Assembly: GCA_029558315.1 (NCBI GenBank)
Contig: JAKQFQ010000334.1
Coordinates: 1 to 64,000, forward strand
Source: Bacillota bacterium
GTDB lineage: Bacteria > Bacillota > Clostridia > Lachnospirales > Lachnospiraceae
Length of the DNA: 64,000 nucleotides
Direction of reading: 5' to 3'
Every line of letters begins with the position of its first letter. Position 1 is the first letter of the stretch. The position numbers were made by a program, and so were the translations under genes. Positions 50,587 through 60,674 of the stretch are shown one piece after another. A model generated the notes under the pieces. That model was not told the DNA's origin and did no database searches. It saw only the letters and a program-made list of their open reading frames with translations.

Positions 50587-51738
50587 ATGAAGAGAGTATT
50601 TCTGATTGTACTGGATAGTGTTGGAATCGGTGAAATGCCGGATGCAGCACAGTATAAAGATGCCGGAACCAACACACTTAGGGCTGCGGCAACTAGTCGT
50701 TATTTTAATATGCCAAACATGAAAGAACTGGGACTTTTTAATATTGATGGTGTAGATTGGGCAGAAGGTGTTAAGAACCCGAAGGCTGCCATTGCAAGAA
50801 TGAAGGAAGCATCCAGGGGAAAAGATACCACCATAGGACACTGGGAAATCAGCGGTTTGATTTCCAAGAACCCATTACCGGTATATCAAAATGGCTTTCC
50901 TGATGAGGTTTTAGATGAATTTAAGAAACAAACCGGTCATGGCATATTGTGTAATCTGCCTTATTCCGGAACGGAAGTAATTAAGAAATATGGCGATGAG
51001 CATGTAAAGACAGGAGACCTGATTGTTTATACATCAGCAGACAGCGTGTTTCAGATTGCAGCGCATGAGGATGTGGTTCCGGTAGAACAGCTTTATGAAT
51101 ACTGTAAGATTGCACGAAAAATATTGTGTAATGAGCATGCAGTAGGACGTGTCATTGCAAGACCGTTTATCGGAGAAAATGGGAACTATACAAGAACAAC
51201 CAGAAGGCATGATTTCTCTCTTGAACCGCCCGGAATCACAATGCTGGACCAGGTGAAGCAAAGCGGTATGGAAATGCTTTCTGTTGGTAAAATCAAAGAC
51301 ATTTTTGCAGGACGCGGAGTAACCGATTTTGTTTATACAACAGGGAATCAGGACGGTATTGAAAAGAGCCTTGCATATATGGATCGGGATTTTGAAGGGT
51401 TATGCTTTATCAATCTGGTAGATTATGATATGCTATACGGGCACCGTAATGATATAGACGGGTATGCGAAGGCATTAACATATTTTGATGAACGCCTTTC
51501 GGAAATACTGCAAAAACTCAGAGAGGATGATGTCCTGATGATTACTGCAGATCATGGATGCGATCCGTCTTATACGCAATCGACAGATCATTCCAGAGAA
51601 TATACACCATTTGTAATGTATGGCAAGAAGATTGAACCCAAGAATTACGGTACCAGGGATACCTTTGCAGATATTGGTGCAACGGTATTAAAATACTTAG
51701 GAGTTTCTCAACAAATCAGTGGAAACTCTATGCTTTAG
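50587..51738 (+). CDS. deoB: Phosphopentomutase
   Basis: A 383-residue alkaline-phosphatase-fold enzyme that interconverts (deoxy)ribose-1-P and -5-P in nucleoside salvage. Metal motifs: VLDSVGIGEMPDA with the first aspartate, DTTIGHWEISG with the phosphorylated threonine, and ITADHGCDPSY near the end. TGGAGGCAGACAA precedes the ATG. No nucleoside phosphorylase or deo genes are adjacent. Confidence 0.95.
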   Translation: MKRVFLIVLDSVGIGEMPDAAQYKDAGTNTLRAAATSRYFNMPNMKELGLFNIDGVDWAEGVKNPKAAIARMKEASRGKDTTIGHWEISGLISKNPLPVYQNGFPDEVLDEFKKQTGHGILCNLPYSGTEVIKKYGDEHVKTGDLIVYTSADSVFQIAAHEDVVPVEQLYEYCKIARKILCNEHAVGRVIARPFIGENGNYTRTTRRHDFSLEPPGITMLDQVKQSGMEMLSVGKIKDIFAGRGVTDFVYTTGNQDGIEKSLAYMDRDFEGLCFINLVDYDMLYGHRNDIDGYAKALTYFDERLSEILQKLREDDVLMITADHGCDPSYTQSTDHSREYTPFVMYGKKIEPKNYGTRDTFADIGATVLKYLGVSQQISGNSML

Positions 51739-51749
51739 GAGGAACAGAA

Positions 51750-53345
51750 GTGAGTAACATAGCCAATGAGATTAATCGGAGAAGGACATTTGCAATCATC
51801 TCCCATCCGGACGCAGGAAAGACTACTTTGACAGAAAAGCTGCTTCTATATGGAGGAGCAATCAATCTGGCAGGAAGTGTGAAAGGTAAAGCAACTGCAC
51901 GACACGCGGTTTCGGACTGGATGGAGATCGAGAAGGAGAGAGGTATTTCAGTCACTTCTTCAGTACTGCAGTTTGAATATGATGGCTATTGTATCAATAT
52001 CCTGGATACCCCGGGACATCAGGATTTCTCAGAAGATACCTATCGTACCCTTATGGCAGCGGATTCTGCAGTAATGGTAATTGATGCATCTAAGGGTGTA
52101 GAAGCGCAGACGAGAAAATTATTCAAGGTCTGCGGAATGCGGGGAATTCCAATCTTTACTTTTATTAATAAAATGGATCGGGATGCCAATGAAACATTGG
52201 ATTTACTTGATGAGATTGAGAAAGAGTTGGGAATCGAGACTTGCCCGATGAACTGGCCAATTGGATCAGGTAAGAATTTTAAAGGTGTATATGACAGACA
52301 GGAGAGGTGCGTAATTACCTATTCAGATACCCAGAAGGGAACGAAGGAAGGCGAGACGCATGTTATTCCTATTGATGATGAACAGGCAATCCTGGAAGCG
52401 ATTGGCGAGAATGCCAGAGCAAAGCTCTTTGACGAGATTGAGCTTTTAGATACAGCGAGTGCAGAATTTGACTTGGAGACAGTACAATCAGGTCAATTAA
52501 CACCGGTATTCTTTGGATCGGCACTTACTAACTTTGGTGTAGAGATCTTTTTGAAACACTTTTTACAGATGACAACGACACCCATTGCCCGTAAATCAGA
52601 GCAGGGACTGGTGGATCCGGTCGAAACACCTTTTTCAGCATTTGTATTTAAGATACAGGCCAATATGAATAAAGCGCATCGGGACAGAATTGCATTTATG
52701 CGAATCTGTTCCGGACGTTTTGATGCCAATATCGATGTGAAGCATGTGCAGGGCGGACGTACCCTAAGACTATTGCAGCCACAACAGCTGATGGCGAGTG
52801 AGAGAAAGATTCTTGACGAAGCGTATGCCGGAGATATTATTGGTGTATTTGATCCGGGTATTTTCTCGATTGGAGATACCATCTGTATGCCGGGAGAAGA
52901 CATTCGATATGAAGGAATTCCGACCTTTGCACCGGAACATTTTGCCAGAGTGCGTCAGGTGGATACCATGAAAAGAAAACAGTTTGTAAAGGGAATTAAT
53001 CAGATTGCACAGGAAGGTGCGATTCAGATTTTTCAGGAGATTTCCTCAGGAATGGAAGAGATTATTGTTGGAGTCGTTGGTGTTCTTCAATTTGAAGTTC
53101 TAAAATATCGCCTGGAAAATGAGTATAATGTTGAAATCAGGATGGAACCGCTTCCATATGAGCATATCCGCTGGATTGAAAATGCAGAGAAGATTGATGT
53201 GGCAAAACTTAGCGGTACTTCTGATATGAAGAAGATTCAGGATTTGAAAGGCAACCCGTTGTTATTGTTTATTAATGCGTGGAGTGTAGGTATGACACTG
53301 GAGAGAAATCCGGACTTACAGCTCAGTGAATTTGGAAGGGATTAA
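51750..53345 (+). CDS. prfC: Peptide chain release factor 3
   Basis: A 531-residue translational GTPase that recycles RF1 and RF2. G motifs: SHPDAGKTTLTEKL (from about 18), DTPGHQDFSEDTYR and NKMDRDA. Domains II and III follow, with normal total length. Start GTG with TAGGAGGAAC upstream, 11 bases after deoB. RF3 affects stop-codon behaviour, worth recalling given the interrupted sporulation genes, but it carries no visible defect. Confidence 0.95.
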   Translation: MSNIANEINRRRTFAIISHPDAGKTTLTEKLLLYGGAINLAGSVKGKATARHAVSDWMEIEKERGISVTSSVLQFEYDGYCINILDTPGHQDFSEDTYRTLMAADSAVMVIDASKGVEAQTRKLFKVCGMRGIPIFTFINKMDRDANETLDLLDEIEKELGIETCPMNWPIGSGKNFKGVYDRQERCVITYSDTQKGTKEGETHVIPIDDEQAILEAIGENARAKLFDEIELLDTASAEFDLETVQSGQLTPVFFGSALTNFGVEIFLKHFLQMTTTPIARKSEQGLVDPVETPFSAFVFKIQANMNKAHRDRIAFMRICSGRFDANIDVKHVQGGRTLRLLQPQQLMASERKILDEAYAGDIIGVFDPGIFSIGDTICMPGEDIRYEGIPTFAPEHFARVRQVDTMKRKQFVKGINQIAQEGAIQIFQEISSGMEEIIVGVVGVLQFEVLKYRLENEYNVEIRMEPLPYEHIRWIENAEKIDVAKLSGTSDMKKIQDLKGNPLLLFINAWSVGMTLERNPDLQLSEFGRD

Positions 53346-54641
53346 ATGAAGCCAAAGACGAAATATTGTAAATTGGGAATTGCTTGTATCCTTGTTTTTT
53401 TATTGATTGCCGGATGTGCGTCAAAGGATCGTATTGATTCAGGACCGCGCCCTGTCAGCCAGACACCGGCGCAGGGAGAAAACCAGATGGTAGCCGGACC
53501 GGCTGGTGGAACCGGCTATGTCGCACCGGTTGTGGAAGAACAGAGTACACCGGTCGAAGTTTCTGCGGATGTTGGTGAACAGCAGAAAGCAAGAGATGAG
53601 ATTGGATTAACGGATACCAGCATTGAACAGACGAAATCATTGCAGACGGGGCGATACTGTTATGATACCATGGATGCGCAGTATCATACTTTATATGTAG
53701 AACTTCTTACAATAGTAGAGAACAGTCAGGAGAATATTCGTATCTCTACAGATAATGCAGATGCACTACAGTATGCCTTTTTATGTATGTTTTATGACCA
53801 TCCGGAGATCTTCTGGATTGATGGATATACCTATATGCGTCATGAGGATAGTACCGGAAGCTATTTTACTTTTTCGGGCAGATATACCTATACCCGCGAA
53901 GAAAGTGCAGGTTATCAGTTAGCGTTAGATCAGTATTTTGCGCAGGTGCAGGCCACTATTCCGGCTAATGCAAGCCAGTATGAAAAGGTAAAAGGCGTCT
54001 ATGAGTATATTGTAAGACATACGGAATATGATCCAACGGCAAGAGATAATCAGAATATCCTATCCGTTTTTCTCTATGGTAAATCAGTATGTCAGGGATA
54101 TGTGAAAGCAATGCAGTATCTGCTGGAAAGACTTGGTGTAGCAAGCACCATGGTAGTCGGTCGTGTGGCTACAGGGGAAGGACATGCCTGGAACCTTGTG
54201 AATATTGATGGCGCTTATTATTATGTGGACCCTACCTGGGGTGACTCGAGCTATTCTGCTGATAATGCCGCCGTGGCGGCCAGTGATCAGGAAGTGAACT
54301 ATGAATTTCTAAATATCACCACAGCGGAACTGGAGAGAACACATCAAAGCACCAATGTTGTTCCATTGCCATGCTGCGTGGCAACAGAAGCGAATTACTA
54401 TGTCATGGAGAATCTTTATTTTGCAGGTTATGATGAAGAACATCTTTCGGCAGTATTTGATGATGCTTATGCGTCTGGGGAACGTTTTGTTACAATTAAA
54501 TGTTCAGACGAGGCAGTATATCAGAATATGTACAATGAATTGCTGACCAATCAGGGAATATTAGATTATCTGCCATCAGATGTAACATCGATAGAGTATG
54601 TAACGTCTGAGGATCAAAGAACAATGAGCTTCTGGCTATAA
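53346..54641 (+). CDS. Transglutaminase-like lipoprotein
   Basis: A 431-residue exported protein. The lipobox LIAGC places the lipid-modified cysteine at C24, a substrate for Lgt. A Pro/Gln/Val-rich linker runs to about residue 80. The papain-like transglutaminase fold (about 180-320) has a complete triad: C249 in KSVCQGY, H280 in EGHAWN, D295 in YVDPTWGD. Such proteins may cleave or cross-link wall or surface proteins; the substrate is unknown. The ATG comes directly after the prfC stop. Confidence 0.85.
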   Translation: MKPKTKYCKLGIACILVFLLIAGCASKDRIDSGPRPVSQTPAQGENQMVAGPAGGTGYVAPVVEEQSTPVEVSADVGEQQKARDEIGLTDTSIEQTKSLQTGRYCYDTMDAQYHTLYVELLTIVENSQENIRISTDNADALQYAFLCMFYDHPEIFWIDGYTYMRHEDSTGSYFTFSGRYTYTREESAGYQLALDQYFAQVQATIPANASQYEKVKGVYEYIVRHTEYDPTARDNQNILSVFLYGKSVCQGYVKAMQYLLERLGVASTMVVGRVATGEGHAWNLVNIDGAYYYVDPTWGDSSYSADNAAVAASDQEVNYEFLNITTAELERTHQSTNVVPLPCCVATEANYYVMENLYFAGYDEEHLSAVFDDAYASGERFVTIKCSDEAVYQNMYNELLTNQGILDYLPSDVTSIEYVTSEDQRTMSFWL

Positions 54642-54648
54642 AGAGTAT

Positions 54649-54677
54649 TTGCCAAACAATTACGGCTCTGCTATAAT
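54649..54677 (+). promoter_or_regulatory. Promoter of the asp23-nusB-xseA-dxs-recN unit
   Basis: TTGCCA (54649-54654) and TATAAT (54672-54677) with a 17-base spacer form one of the best sigma-A promoters in the window, 33 bases before the Asp23 gene ATG. Confidence 0.85.
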
Positions 54678-54709
54678 CAGAGTATTGAAAAATGGAAATG
54701 GAGGACAAT

Positions 54710-55087
54710 ATGGATTCTAAAAATATAACTTTATCACAGAGCGAAGAAAAGATTGGAACTGTGCAGATTGCTGATGATGTGGTTGCAATGATTGCATCCC
54801 TCGCGGCTACTGAAATCCCTGGTGTGTCAGCCATGATTGGTAATATTACCAATGAATTGATGAGCAAGGTGGGAATGAAGAGTCTGACGAAAGGTGTCAA
54901 GGTTGACATTATCGAGAATGTTGTTACCATTCATCTCGCAATTATTTTGGAATATGGATACAATATTCCGCAGACCTGTCAGAAAGTACAGGAAAAAGTG
55001 AAAACAGCGATAGAGAATATGACAGGACTTACGGTTGCTGATGTGAATATCCGTATTGCATCTGTTAATATGCCAAAAGGACAATAA
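54710..55087 (+). CDS. Asp23/Gls24 family envelope stress protein
   Basis: A 125-residue protein. The family core is visible: [27 protein letters not shown], then [20 protein letters not shown] and a terminal [14 protein letters not shown] 54710 has TGGAGGAC five bases upstream; an earlier in-frame start lies before that site and is rejected. YqhY-type members sit next to nusB in many Firmicutes and are linked to envelope or fatty-acid homeostasis. It ends two bases before nusB. Confidence 0.9.
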   Translation: MDSKNITLSQSEEKIGTVQIADDVVAMIASLAATEIPGVSAMIGNITNELMSKVGMKSLTKGVKVDIIENVVTIHLAIILEYGYNIPQTCQKVQEKVKTAIENMTGLTVADVNIRIASVNMPKGQ

Positions 55088-55089
55088 AG

Positions 55090-55497
55090 ATGAGCAGAAG
55101 AACAATCAGAGAGCAGGTCTTTAAACTCTTGTTTCGTGTAGAGTTCAATGAACGAGGTGAGATGGAAGAACAGACTGCCCTGTTTTATGAAGATGAAGAG
55201 AATCAGACAGAGGATTTAGTCAGAACTGAAGTTACTGATAAGTTAAATGCGGCAATCAGTCACCTTGATGAACTAGATGAGATGCTTGACAGAGAGGTTA
55301 CCGGCTGGTCTACGAAGAGAATCGGAAAGGTTGAACTGACGATTCTTCGACTTGCTTTGTATGAAATGAAATATGATGAGGATGTTCCTGAATCGGTAGC
55401 AATTAATGAAGCAGTAGAACTGGCTAAGAAGTACGGTCAGGATAAGTCTGCTGAGTTTGTTAATGGTGTGCTTGCGAAATTCACATCCAAAGAGTAG
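55090..55497 (+). CDS. nusB: Transcription antitermination factor NusB
   Basis: A 135-residue all-helical protein that with NusE supports rRNA antitermination. It starts [19 protein letters not shown]; the C-terminal half has [17 protein letters not shown] and [14 protein letters not shown], the family core. Normal length, full frame. Confidence 0.95.
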   Translation: MSRRTIREQVFKLLFRVEFNERGEMEEQTALFYEDEENQTEDLVRTEVTDKLNAAISHLDELDEMLDREVTGWSTKRIGKVELTILRLALYEMKYDEDVPESVAINEAVELAKKYGQDKSAEFVNGVLAKFTSKE

Positions 55498-56745
55498 GTG
55501 TCAGATTTGCGGGCTAAGAATATATATTCCGTAGTGCAGGTCAATTCTTATATTAAAAATATGTTTGCCCAGGACTATTTGCTTGGGCTTGTTTCTGTTA
55601 GAGGGGAAGTCAGTAATCTAAAGTATCATTCCTCAGGTCATATCTATTTTACTTTAAAGGATGAAAAGGCAGCAATTGCATGTGTAATGTTTGCATCTAA
55701 CCGGTCAGGTCTGAAGTTTAGAATGCAGGAGGGGCAACAGGTTGTAGCTGCCGGCAGCGTAGAAGTATATGAGAGAGATGGGAAATACCAACTCTATGTT
55801 AAGACAGTAGAGCAGGATGGGCAGGGCAATCTAAGCGAGCAGTTTGAGGCATTAAAGCAAAGACTCGAAGAGATGGGAATGTTCGCTTCTGAATATAAAC
55901 AGGCAATTCCTTCCTGCATTAAGACACTTGGTGTTGTTACAGCCAGAACCGGTGCCGCAATTCAGGACATTATCAACATTTCACTCAGAAGAAATCCCTA
56001 TTTACAAATTATTCTCTATCCGGCATTGGTGCAGGGAGAACAGGCCAAGGAGAGTATTGTGCGTGGAATTCAGGCATTGGAGCAATATGGAGTAGATACG
56101 ATTATTGTCGGACGCGGCGGTGGTTCCATGGAAGATTTGTGGGCGTTTAATGAGGAGTGTGTGGCGCAGGCGATTTTTGATTGCAAAACTCCGATTATTT
56201 CTGCGGTTGGACATGAAACAGATATTACAATTGCGGATTTTGTTGCGGATCTTCGGGCACCGACACCTTCTGCAGCAGCTGAACTGGCAGTATATGAGCT
56301 AAATATTTTAACACAGCAAATGACGGAATATAAAGAAGCATTTGATTACCGTTTGCAGCATGTTCTGGAAAAGAAGAAGAATCTTTTGGACAGAGAACGA
56401 TTAAAGCTAAAACATTTATCTCCGGCCAGTGTCTTAAATGAGAAAAGAAGATATCTGATTGCAATAGAAGAACAACTCAATGAATTAATGAATCAACAGC
56501 TTAGAGAGAAAAAACACCGGTTCAATATCTATCTGGAACAGATGAAGGGGCGTTCACCGCTTGATAAGCTGAATCAGGGATATTCATTTGTCAGTGATAA
56601 TGCAAATAAAGCAGTGACAACCGTGGATCAGGTCAACTGTAATGACAGGGTATCCATACACCTGGTGGATGGAGTCCTTCAAACAACGGTAACAGAAATC
56701 ATCAGGAGAGATCAGGAACAGATTGAAAGGTGGAGTCAGAGTTGA
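55498..56745 (+). CDS. xseA: Exodeoxyribonuclease VII large subunit
   Basis: A 415-residue nuclease subunit. The N-terminal OB fold (YSVVQVNSYIKNMF, VRGEVSNLKYHSSGHIYFTL) binds single strands. The catalytic region contains GVVTARTGAAIQDI, GRGGGSMEDLWAFNEE and SAVGHETDITIADFVADLRA, then a long coiled coil to about 365. The C-terminal LDKLNQGYSFV is typical. Start GTG 55498 abuts the nusB stop; TTG 55507 with AGGTG six bases upstream is equally plausible. Confidence 0.95.
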   Translation: MSDLRAKNIYSVVQVNSYIKNMFAQDYLLGLVSVRGEVSNLKYHSSGHIYFTLKDEKAAIACVMFASNRSGLKFRMQEGQQVVAAGSVEVYERDGKYQLYVKTVEQDGQGNLSEQFEALKQRLEEMGMFASEYKQAIPSCIKTLGVVTARTGAAIQDIINISLRRNPYLQIILYPALVQGEQAKESIVRGIQALEQYGVDTIIVGRGGGSMEDLWAFNEECVAQAIFDCKTPIISAVGHETDITIADFVADLRAPTPSAAAELAVYELNILTQQMTEYKEAFDYRLQHVLEKKKNLLDRERLKLKHLSPASVLNEKRRYLIAIEEQLNELMNQQLREKKHRFNIYLEQMKGRSPLDKLNQGYSFVSDNANKAVTTVDQVNCNDRVSIHLVDGVLQTTVTEIIRRDQEQIERWSQS

Positions 56746-56960
56746 AACAAAAAGAGCAGAAGGAACCGTCACTGGAAGAACGATTTGCGTGTCTGGAAGA
56801 AATGATTAAACAATTAGAAAATCCGGATATTGCATTAGAGGAGTCTTTTCGATTATATCAGGAAGGCATGGAGCTGCTGAAGCTTTGCAATAATGAAATA
56901 GATAAAGTAGAGAAGAAAGTATTGTTACTAAACGAAGCGGGTGAAACAGATGAATTATGA
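56742..56960 (+). CDS. xseB: Exodeoxyribonuclease VII small subunit
   Basis: A 72-residue helical protein that pairs with XseA. TTG 56742 was chosen because GGTGGAG lies just upstream and it overlaps the xseA stop as TTGA; a GTG 12 bases earlier is the alternative. LEERFACLEEMIKQLENPDI and LEESFRLYQEGMELLKLC are the family helices. Confidence 0.92.
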   Translation: MKQKEQKEPSLEERFACLEEMIKQLENPDIALEESFRLYQEGMELLKLCNNEIDKVEKKVLLLNEAGETDEL

Positions 56961-57885
56961 AGCAATGATAGAGGCAAGAACAAAAGAGGTTAATGAAAAG
57001 ATACTGTCTTACCTTCCTAAGGAAGAAGGCTATCAGAAAACTGTAATTGAGGCCATGAATTATAGCTTTCGCGTTGGCGGAAAGCGGCTTAGACCGTTCC
57101 TGATGCAGGAGATTTATACCATGTGTGGAGGTACTAAGAAAATTGTAGAACCTTTTATGGCGGCGCTGGAGATGATACATACTTATTCTCTGGTTCACGA
57201 TGATCTTCCGGAAATGGATGATGATGAGCTGAGAAGAGGTATGCCAACAACGCATAAAAAATATGGTCAGGCAATGGGCGTATTAGCTGGAGATGGTTTG
57301 CTCAATTATGCAATGGAAACAGCTATGAGAGCTTTTGACTTATGCAGTCAACAGGACAATGAAAATATTATTAAGGCATTGCAGGTGCTTTTTAACAAAT
57401 CAGGAATATATGGAATGATTGGTGGTCAGACACTTGACGTGGAAGCAGAGAAAACGAATCATGAACTGGAGTTGGGTGAATTACTCTTTATCGATGAGAA
57501 TAAGACTGCTGCACTACTGGAAGCAGCGCTTATGTGCGGAGCAATTCTGGCAGGAGCAGATGAAAAAGTTGTCGATCAGTTTGAAAAGGTTGGGTCTTTG
57601 GTAGGAACGGCATTTCAGATTCAGGATGACATCTTGGATATAACAAGTACAACGCAGGTGCTTGGGAAGCCGGTTGGAAGTGATGAACGGAATCATAAGA
57701 AAACATATGTAACTTATTATGGTCTGGAAGAAGCAAAAAAAGATCAGGAACGTTTCTCTCTTGAAGCGATTTCCATGCTGGATTCCTATGGAACGGAAGC
57801 AACATTGACATTAACACCGGAATCAGAAGAGGCCAAACAAATCGTAATCGCATTGATCCGACGTTTGGTCAGCAGAAAAATGTAG
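56941..57885 (+). CDS. ispA: Geranyl/farnesyl diphosphate synthase
   Basis: A 314-residue trans-prenyltransferase that makes FPP for undecaprenyl phosphate and quinones. GGKRLRPFL starts the substrate site, the first Asp-rich motif is DDLPEMDDD, and the second is QIQDDILDI. Start GTG 56941 or ATG 56950; both overlap xseB. It adjoins dxs, so first and later steps of the isoprenoid route are co-expressed. Confidence 0.94.
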   Translation: MKQMNYEAMIEARTKEVNEKILSYLPKEEGYQKTVIEAMNYSFRVGGKRLRPFLMQEIYTMCGGTKKIVEPFMAALEMIHTYSLVHDDLPEMDDDELRRGMPTTHKKYGQAMGVLAGDGLLNYAMETAMRAFDLCSQQDNENIIKALQVLFNKSGIYGMIGGQTLDVEAEKTNHELELGELLFIDENKTAALLEAALMCGAILAGADEKVVDQFEKVGSLVGTAFQIQDDILDITSTTQVLGKPVGSDERNHKKTYVTYYGLEEAKKDQERFSLEAISMLDSYGTEATLTLTPESEEAKQIVIALIRRLVSRKM

Positions 57886-57903
57886 TTTTGGGGGATAGAC
57901 AGC

Positions 57904-59829
57904 ATGGAGAGTATTGATAATTCGCAATACGATGGCAGGATAGAGAATGGAAGTCTGCTGGAACAAATCAAAAAAGAAAATGATATTAAAGCAATTGCCA
58001 AAGAAGATTACCCTGTTCTTGCAGCAGAAATAAGAGAATTCCTTTTGCAAAGCATCAGCGTTACGGGAGGACATCTAGGCTCTAATCTTGGAGCGGTAGA
58101 ACTGACGATGGCACTGCATCTGAGTCTGGATCTTCCAACAGATAAGATTATCTGGGATGTTGGTCATCAATCCTATACGCATAAGCTTCTGACGGGAAGA
58201 AGAGAAGGATTTGAAAATCTTAGAAAATTTGGCGGTATGAGTGGTTTTCCAAAGAGAAAGGAAAGCTGTTGTGACTGCTTTGATACAGGACATAGTTCAA
58301 CCTCGATCTCAGCAGGTCTTGGTATGGTCAAGGCAAGAGATATTAAGGGAGAGCATCACACGGTGGTCTCTGTTATTGGAGATGGCTCGTTGACCGGAGG
58401 AATGGCTTATGAGGCTATGAACAATGCCTCCAAACTGGATACGAATTTTATTATCATTCTAAATGACAATAATATGTCTATATCGGAGAATGTCGGAGGT
58501 GTCTCACAGTATCTGAATGATGTTAGAACTGCTGAGAAATATCTTGATCTTAAGGAAGGCGTCTACAATACGCTGATGAAATCCAAAAAGGGAGAAGGCG
58601 TAGTTGAAAGCATAAGAAGAGCCAAGAGCAGCTTCAAGCACCTGGTGATACCCGGAATGTTTTTTGAAGATATGGGACTTACTTATTTGGGACCGGTAGA
58701 TGGACATGATGTCAATGCCATGGTTCGTGTTATGAAAGAAGCCAAACGATGTAAAAGTGCGGTTCTCATTCATGTCATTACCCAAAAGGGAAAAGGCTAC
58801 GCTCCGGCGGAGCGTCATCCGGCAAGATTCCATGGAGCGGAACCCTTTGAAATTGAGACCGGTCTGCCTAAGAAAAACAGAGACAAAGCCAATTATACGG
58901 ATGTATTTTCTACTGTGATGTGTAAGCTTGGACAGCGTAATCCGGAGATTGTTTCAATTACTGCAGCGATGCCTGATGGCACTGGCTTAAAGCGTTTTCA
59001 TAATATGTTTCCGGAACGATTTTTTGATGTAGGGATTGCAGAGGAGCATGCAGTAACCTTTGCAGCAGGACTGGCAGCTGGCGGACTGCATCCGATTGTA
59101 GCCATTTACTCTTCATTTTTGCAGCGTGCATACGATCAGATTCTTCACGATGTTTGTATACAGAATATGCCGGTAGTATTTGCAATTGACCGTGCCGGAT
59201 TAGTTGGAAGTGATGGTGAAACACATCAGGGAATATTTGATTTGTCTTTTCTGTCTTCAATTCCCAATATGCATGTAATGGCACCAAAGAATAAATGGGA
59301 ACTGTCAGATATGTTGAAATTTGCAATTACTTTTCAGGGACCGATTGCAATCCGTTATCCCAGAGGAGAAGCATATGATGGATTAAAGGAGATGCGGAAA
59401 CCCATCCAATATGGCAAGAGTGAAGTCCTCTATGAGGAAGATGAAATCTGCTTGATTGCAGTAGGCAGTATGGTTAAGGAAGCTGAAACTGTGCGTGAGG
59501 AATTAAAGAAGAAGGGACATCACTGTTCGATTATTAACGCAAGATTTGTAAAACCATTGGATGAAGAAGCAATCCTTGCAGCAACGAAGAAGCACCAGCT
59601 CATAGTGACAATGGAAGAGAATGTAGCAAGTGGTGGTTTTGGCGAACGCGTCCGTTGTGTTCTGGATGGATCTAACTGCAAAGAACAACTGATGGCAATT
59701 ACACTTCCGGATGAATATGTGGAGCATGGTAATGTTGATTTATTAAAAAAAGAAGTAGGTATTGATACAGATTCGATACTGAATAAGATACTGGGAAAAG
59801 TCTCCGGAAAGGGGAAAAAAACCAAATGA
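57904..59829 (+). CDS. dxs: 1-deoxy-D-xylulose-5-phosphate synthase
   Basis: A 641-residue thiamine-diphosphate enzyme joining pyruvate and glyceraldehyde-3-P, the entry to the MEP pathway. The TPP motif starts GDGSLTGGMAYEAMNNA; the conserved GGHLGSNLGAVELT and DVGHQSYTHKLLTGR lie earlier. The transketolase pyrimidine domain has GIAEEHAVTFAAGLA and the C-terminal domain starts near residue 515. GGGGGAT precedes the ATG; the end overlaps tlyA. Confidence 0.96.
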   Translation: MESIDNSQYDGRIENGSLLEQIKKENDIKAIAKEDYPVLAAEIREFLLQSISVTGGHLGSNLGAVELTMALHLSLDLPTDKIIWDVGHQSYTHKLLTGRREGFENLRKFGGMSGFPKRKESCCDCFDTGHSSTSISAGLGMVKARDIKGEHHTVVSVIGDGSLTGGMAYEAMNNASKLDTNFIIILNDNNMSISENVGGVSQYLNDVRTAEKYLDLKEGVYNTLMKSKKGEGVVESIRRAKSSFKHLVIPGMFFEDMGLTYLGPVDGHDVNAMVRVMKEAKRCKSAVLIHVITQKGKGYAPAERHPARFHGAEPFEIETGLPKKNRDKANYTDVFSTVMCKLGQRNPEIVSITAAMPDGTGLKRFHNMFPERFFDVGIAEEHAVTFAAGLAAGGLHPIVAIYSSFLQRAYDQILHDVCIQNMPVVFAIDRAGLVGSDGETHQGIFDLSFLSSIPNMHVMAPKNKWELSDMLKFAITFQGPIAIRYPRGEAYDGLKEMRKPIQYGKSEVLYEEDEICLIAVGSMVKEAETVREELKKKGHHCSIINARFVKPLDEEAILAATKKHQLIVTMEENVASGGFGERVRCVLDGSNCKEQLMAITLPDEYVEHGNVDLLKKEVGIDTDSILNKILGKVSGKGKKTK

Positions 59830-60632
59830 AAGAGCGGTTGGATGTACTGCTTGTAAAGCAGGGACTTGCTGAGTCCAGAGAAAAGGCTAAAGTATTGATT
59901 ATGACAGGCAATGTATTTGTTAACGGTCAGCGAGAGGACAAAGCAGGAACAACTTTTGCAGAACAAAGCAGTAAGATAGAGATTCATGGAAGCACGCTTA
60001 AGTATGTGAGCCGTGGTGGCTTAAAACTGGAAAAAGCAATTCAGGTATTTGAACTGGAATTGAAGGGATATGTGTGCATGGATATAGGCGCATCAACCGG
60101 TGGCTTTACAGATTGTATGCTGATGAATGGTGCTGATAAAGTGTATGCCATTGATGTCGGACACGGACAACTGGCATGGAAGCTTCGAAATGATCCAAGG
60201 GTCATATGCATGGAAAAAACAAATTTTCGTTATCTGACACCTGAGAATCTGGCAGAACCGATAGACTTTGCTTCGGTAGATGTATCCTTTATCTCATTGT
60301 CGAAGATATTACCGGTTGCATATACTCTGTTAAAGGATAATGCACAAATGGTATGTCTGATTAAACCTCAATTTGAGGCAGGAAGAGATAAGGTTGGAAA
60401 AAAGGGGGTTGTCAGAGAACCTGAAATACATGTTGAAGTAATTGAAAATGTGATTCGATATGCAGTGGAGAACGGATTTCACACCTTGGCATTGGATTAC
60501 TCTCCGGTACGCGGACCGGAAGGGAATATAGAATATTTATTATGGATCACGAAACAGAATCGGGAAGATGCTATCTTGCAGGAACAGATTCTTAAGACTG
60601 TTAAGAAAGCACATGAAGACTTGGATCAATAG
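59826..60632 (+). CDS. tlyA: TlyA-family rRNA 2'-O-methyltransferase
   Basis: A 268-residue protein. An S4 RNA-binding domain (1-62, RLDVLLVKQGLAESREKAK) precedes an FtsJ-like methyltransferase with the SAM loop DIGASTGGFTDCML (about 82-95) and the later VDVSFISLSKILP. TlyA methylates 16S and 23S rRNA in mycobacteria; the old name hemolysin is misleading. ATGA overlap with dxs. In Clostridia it regularly sits between dxs and nadK. Confidence 0.92.
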   Translation: MKERLDVLLVKQGLAESREKAKVLIMTGNVFVNGQREDKAGTTFAEQSSKIEIHGSTLKYVSRGGLKLEKAIQVFELELKGYVCMDIGASTGGFTDCMLMNGADKVYAIDVGHGQLAWKLRNDPRVICMEKTNFRYLTPENLAEPIDFASVDVSFISLSKILPVAYTLLKDNAQMVCLIKPQFEAGRDKVGKKGVVREPEIHVEVIENVIRYAVENGFHTLALDYSPVRGPEGNIEYLLWITKQNREDAILQEQILKTVKKAHEDLDQ

Positions 60633-60674
60633 GCAGGAGTGGCCGCAGAAACTGCGGTGGAAGGGATACCAGAT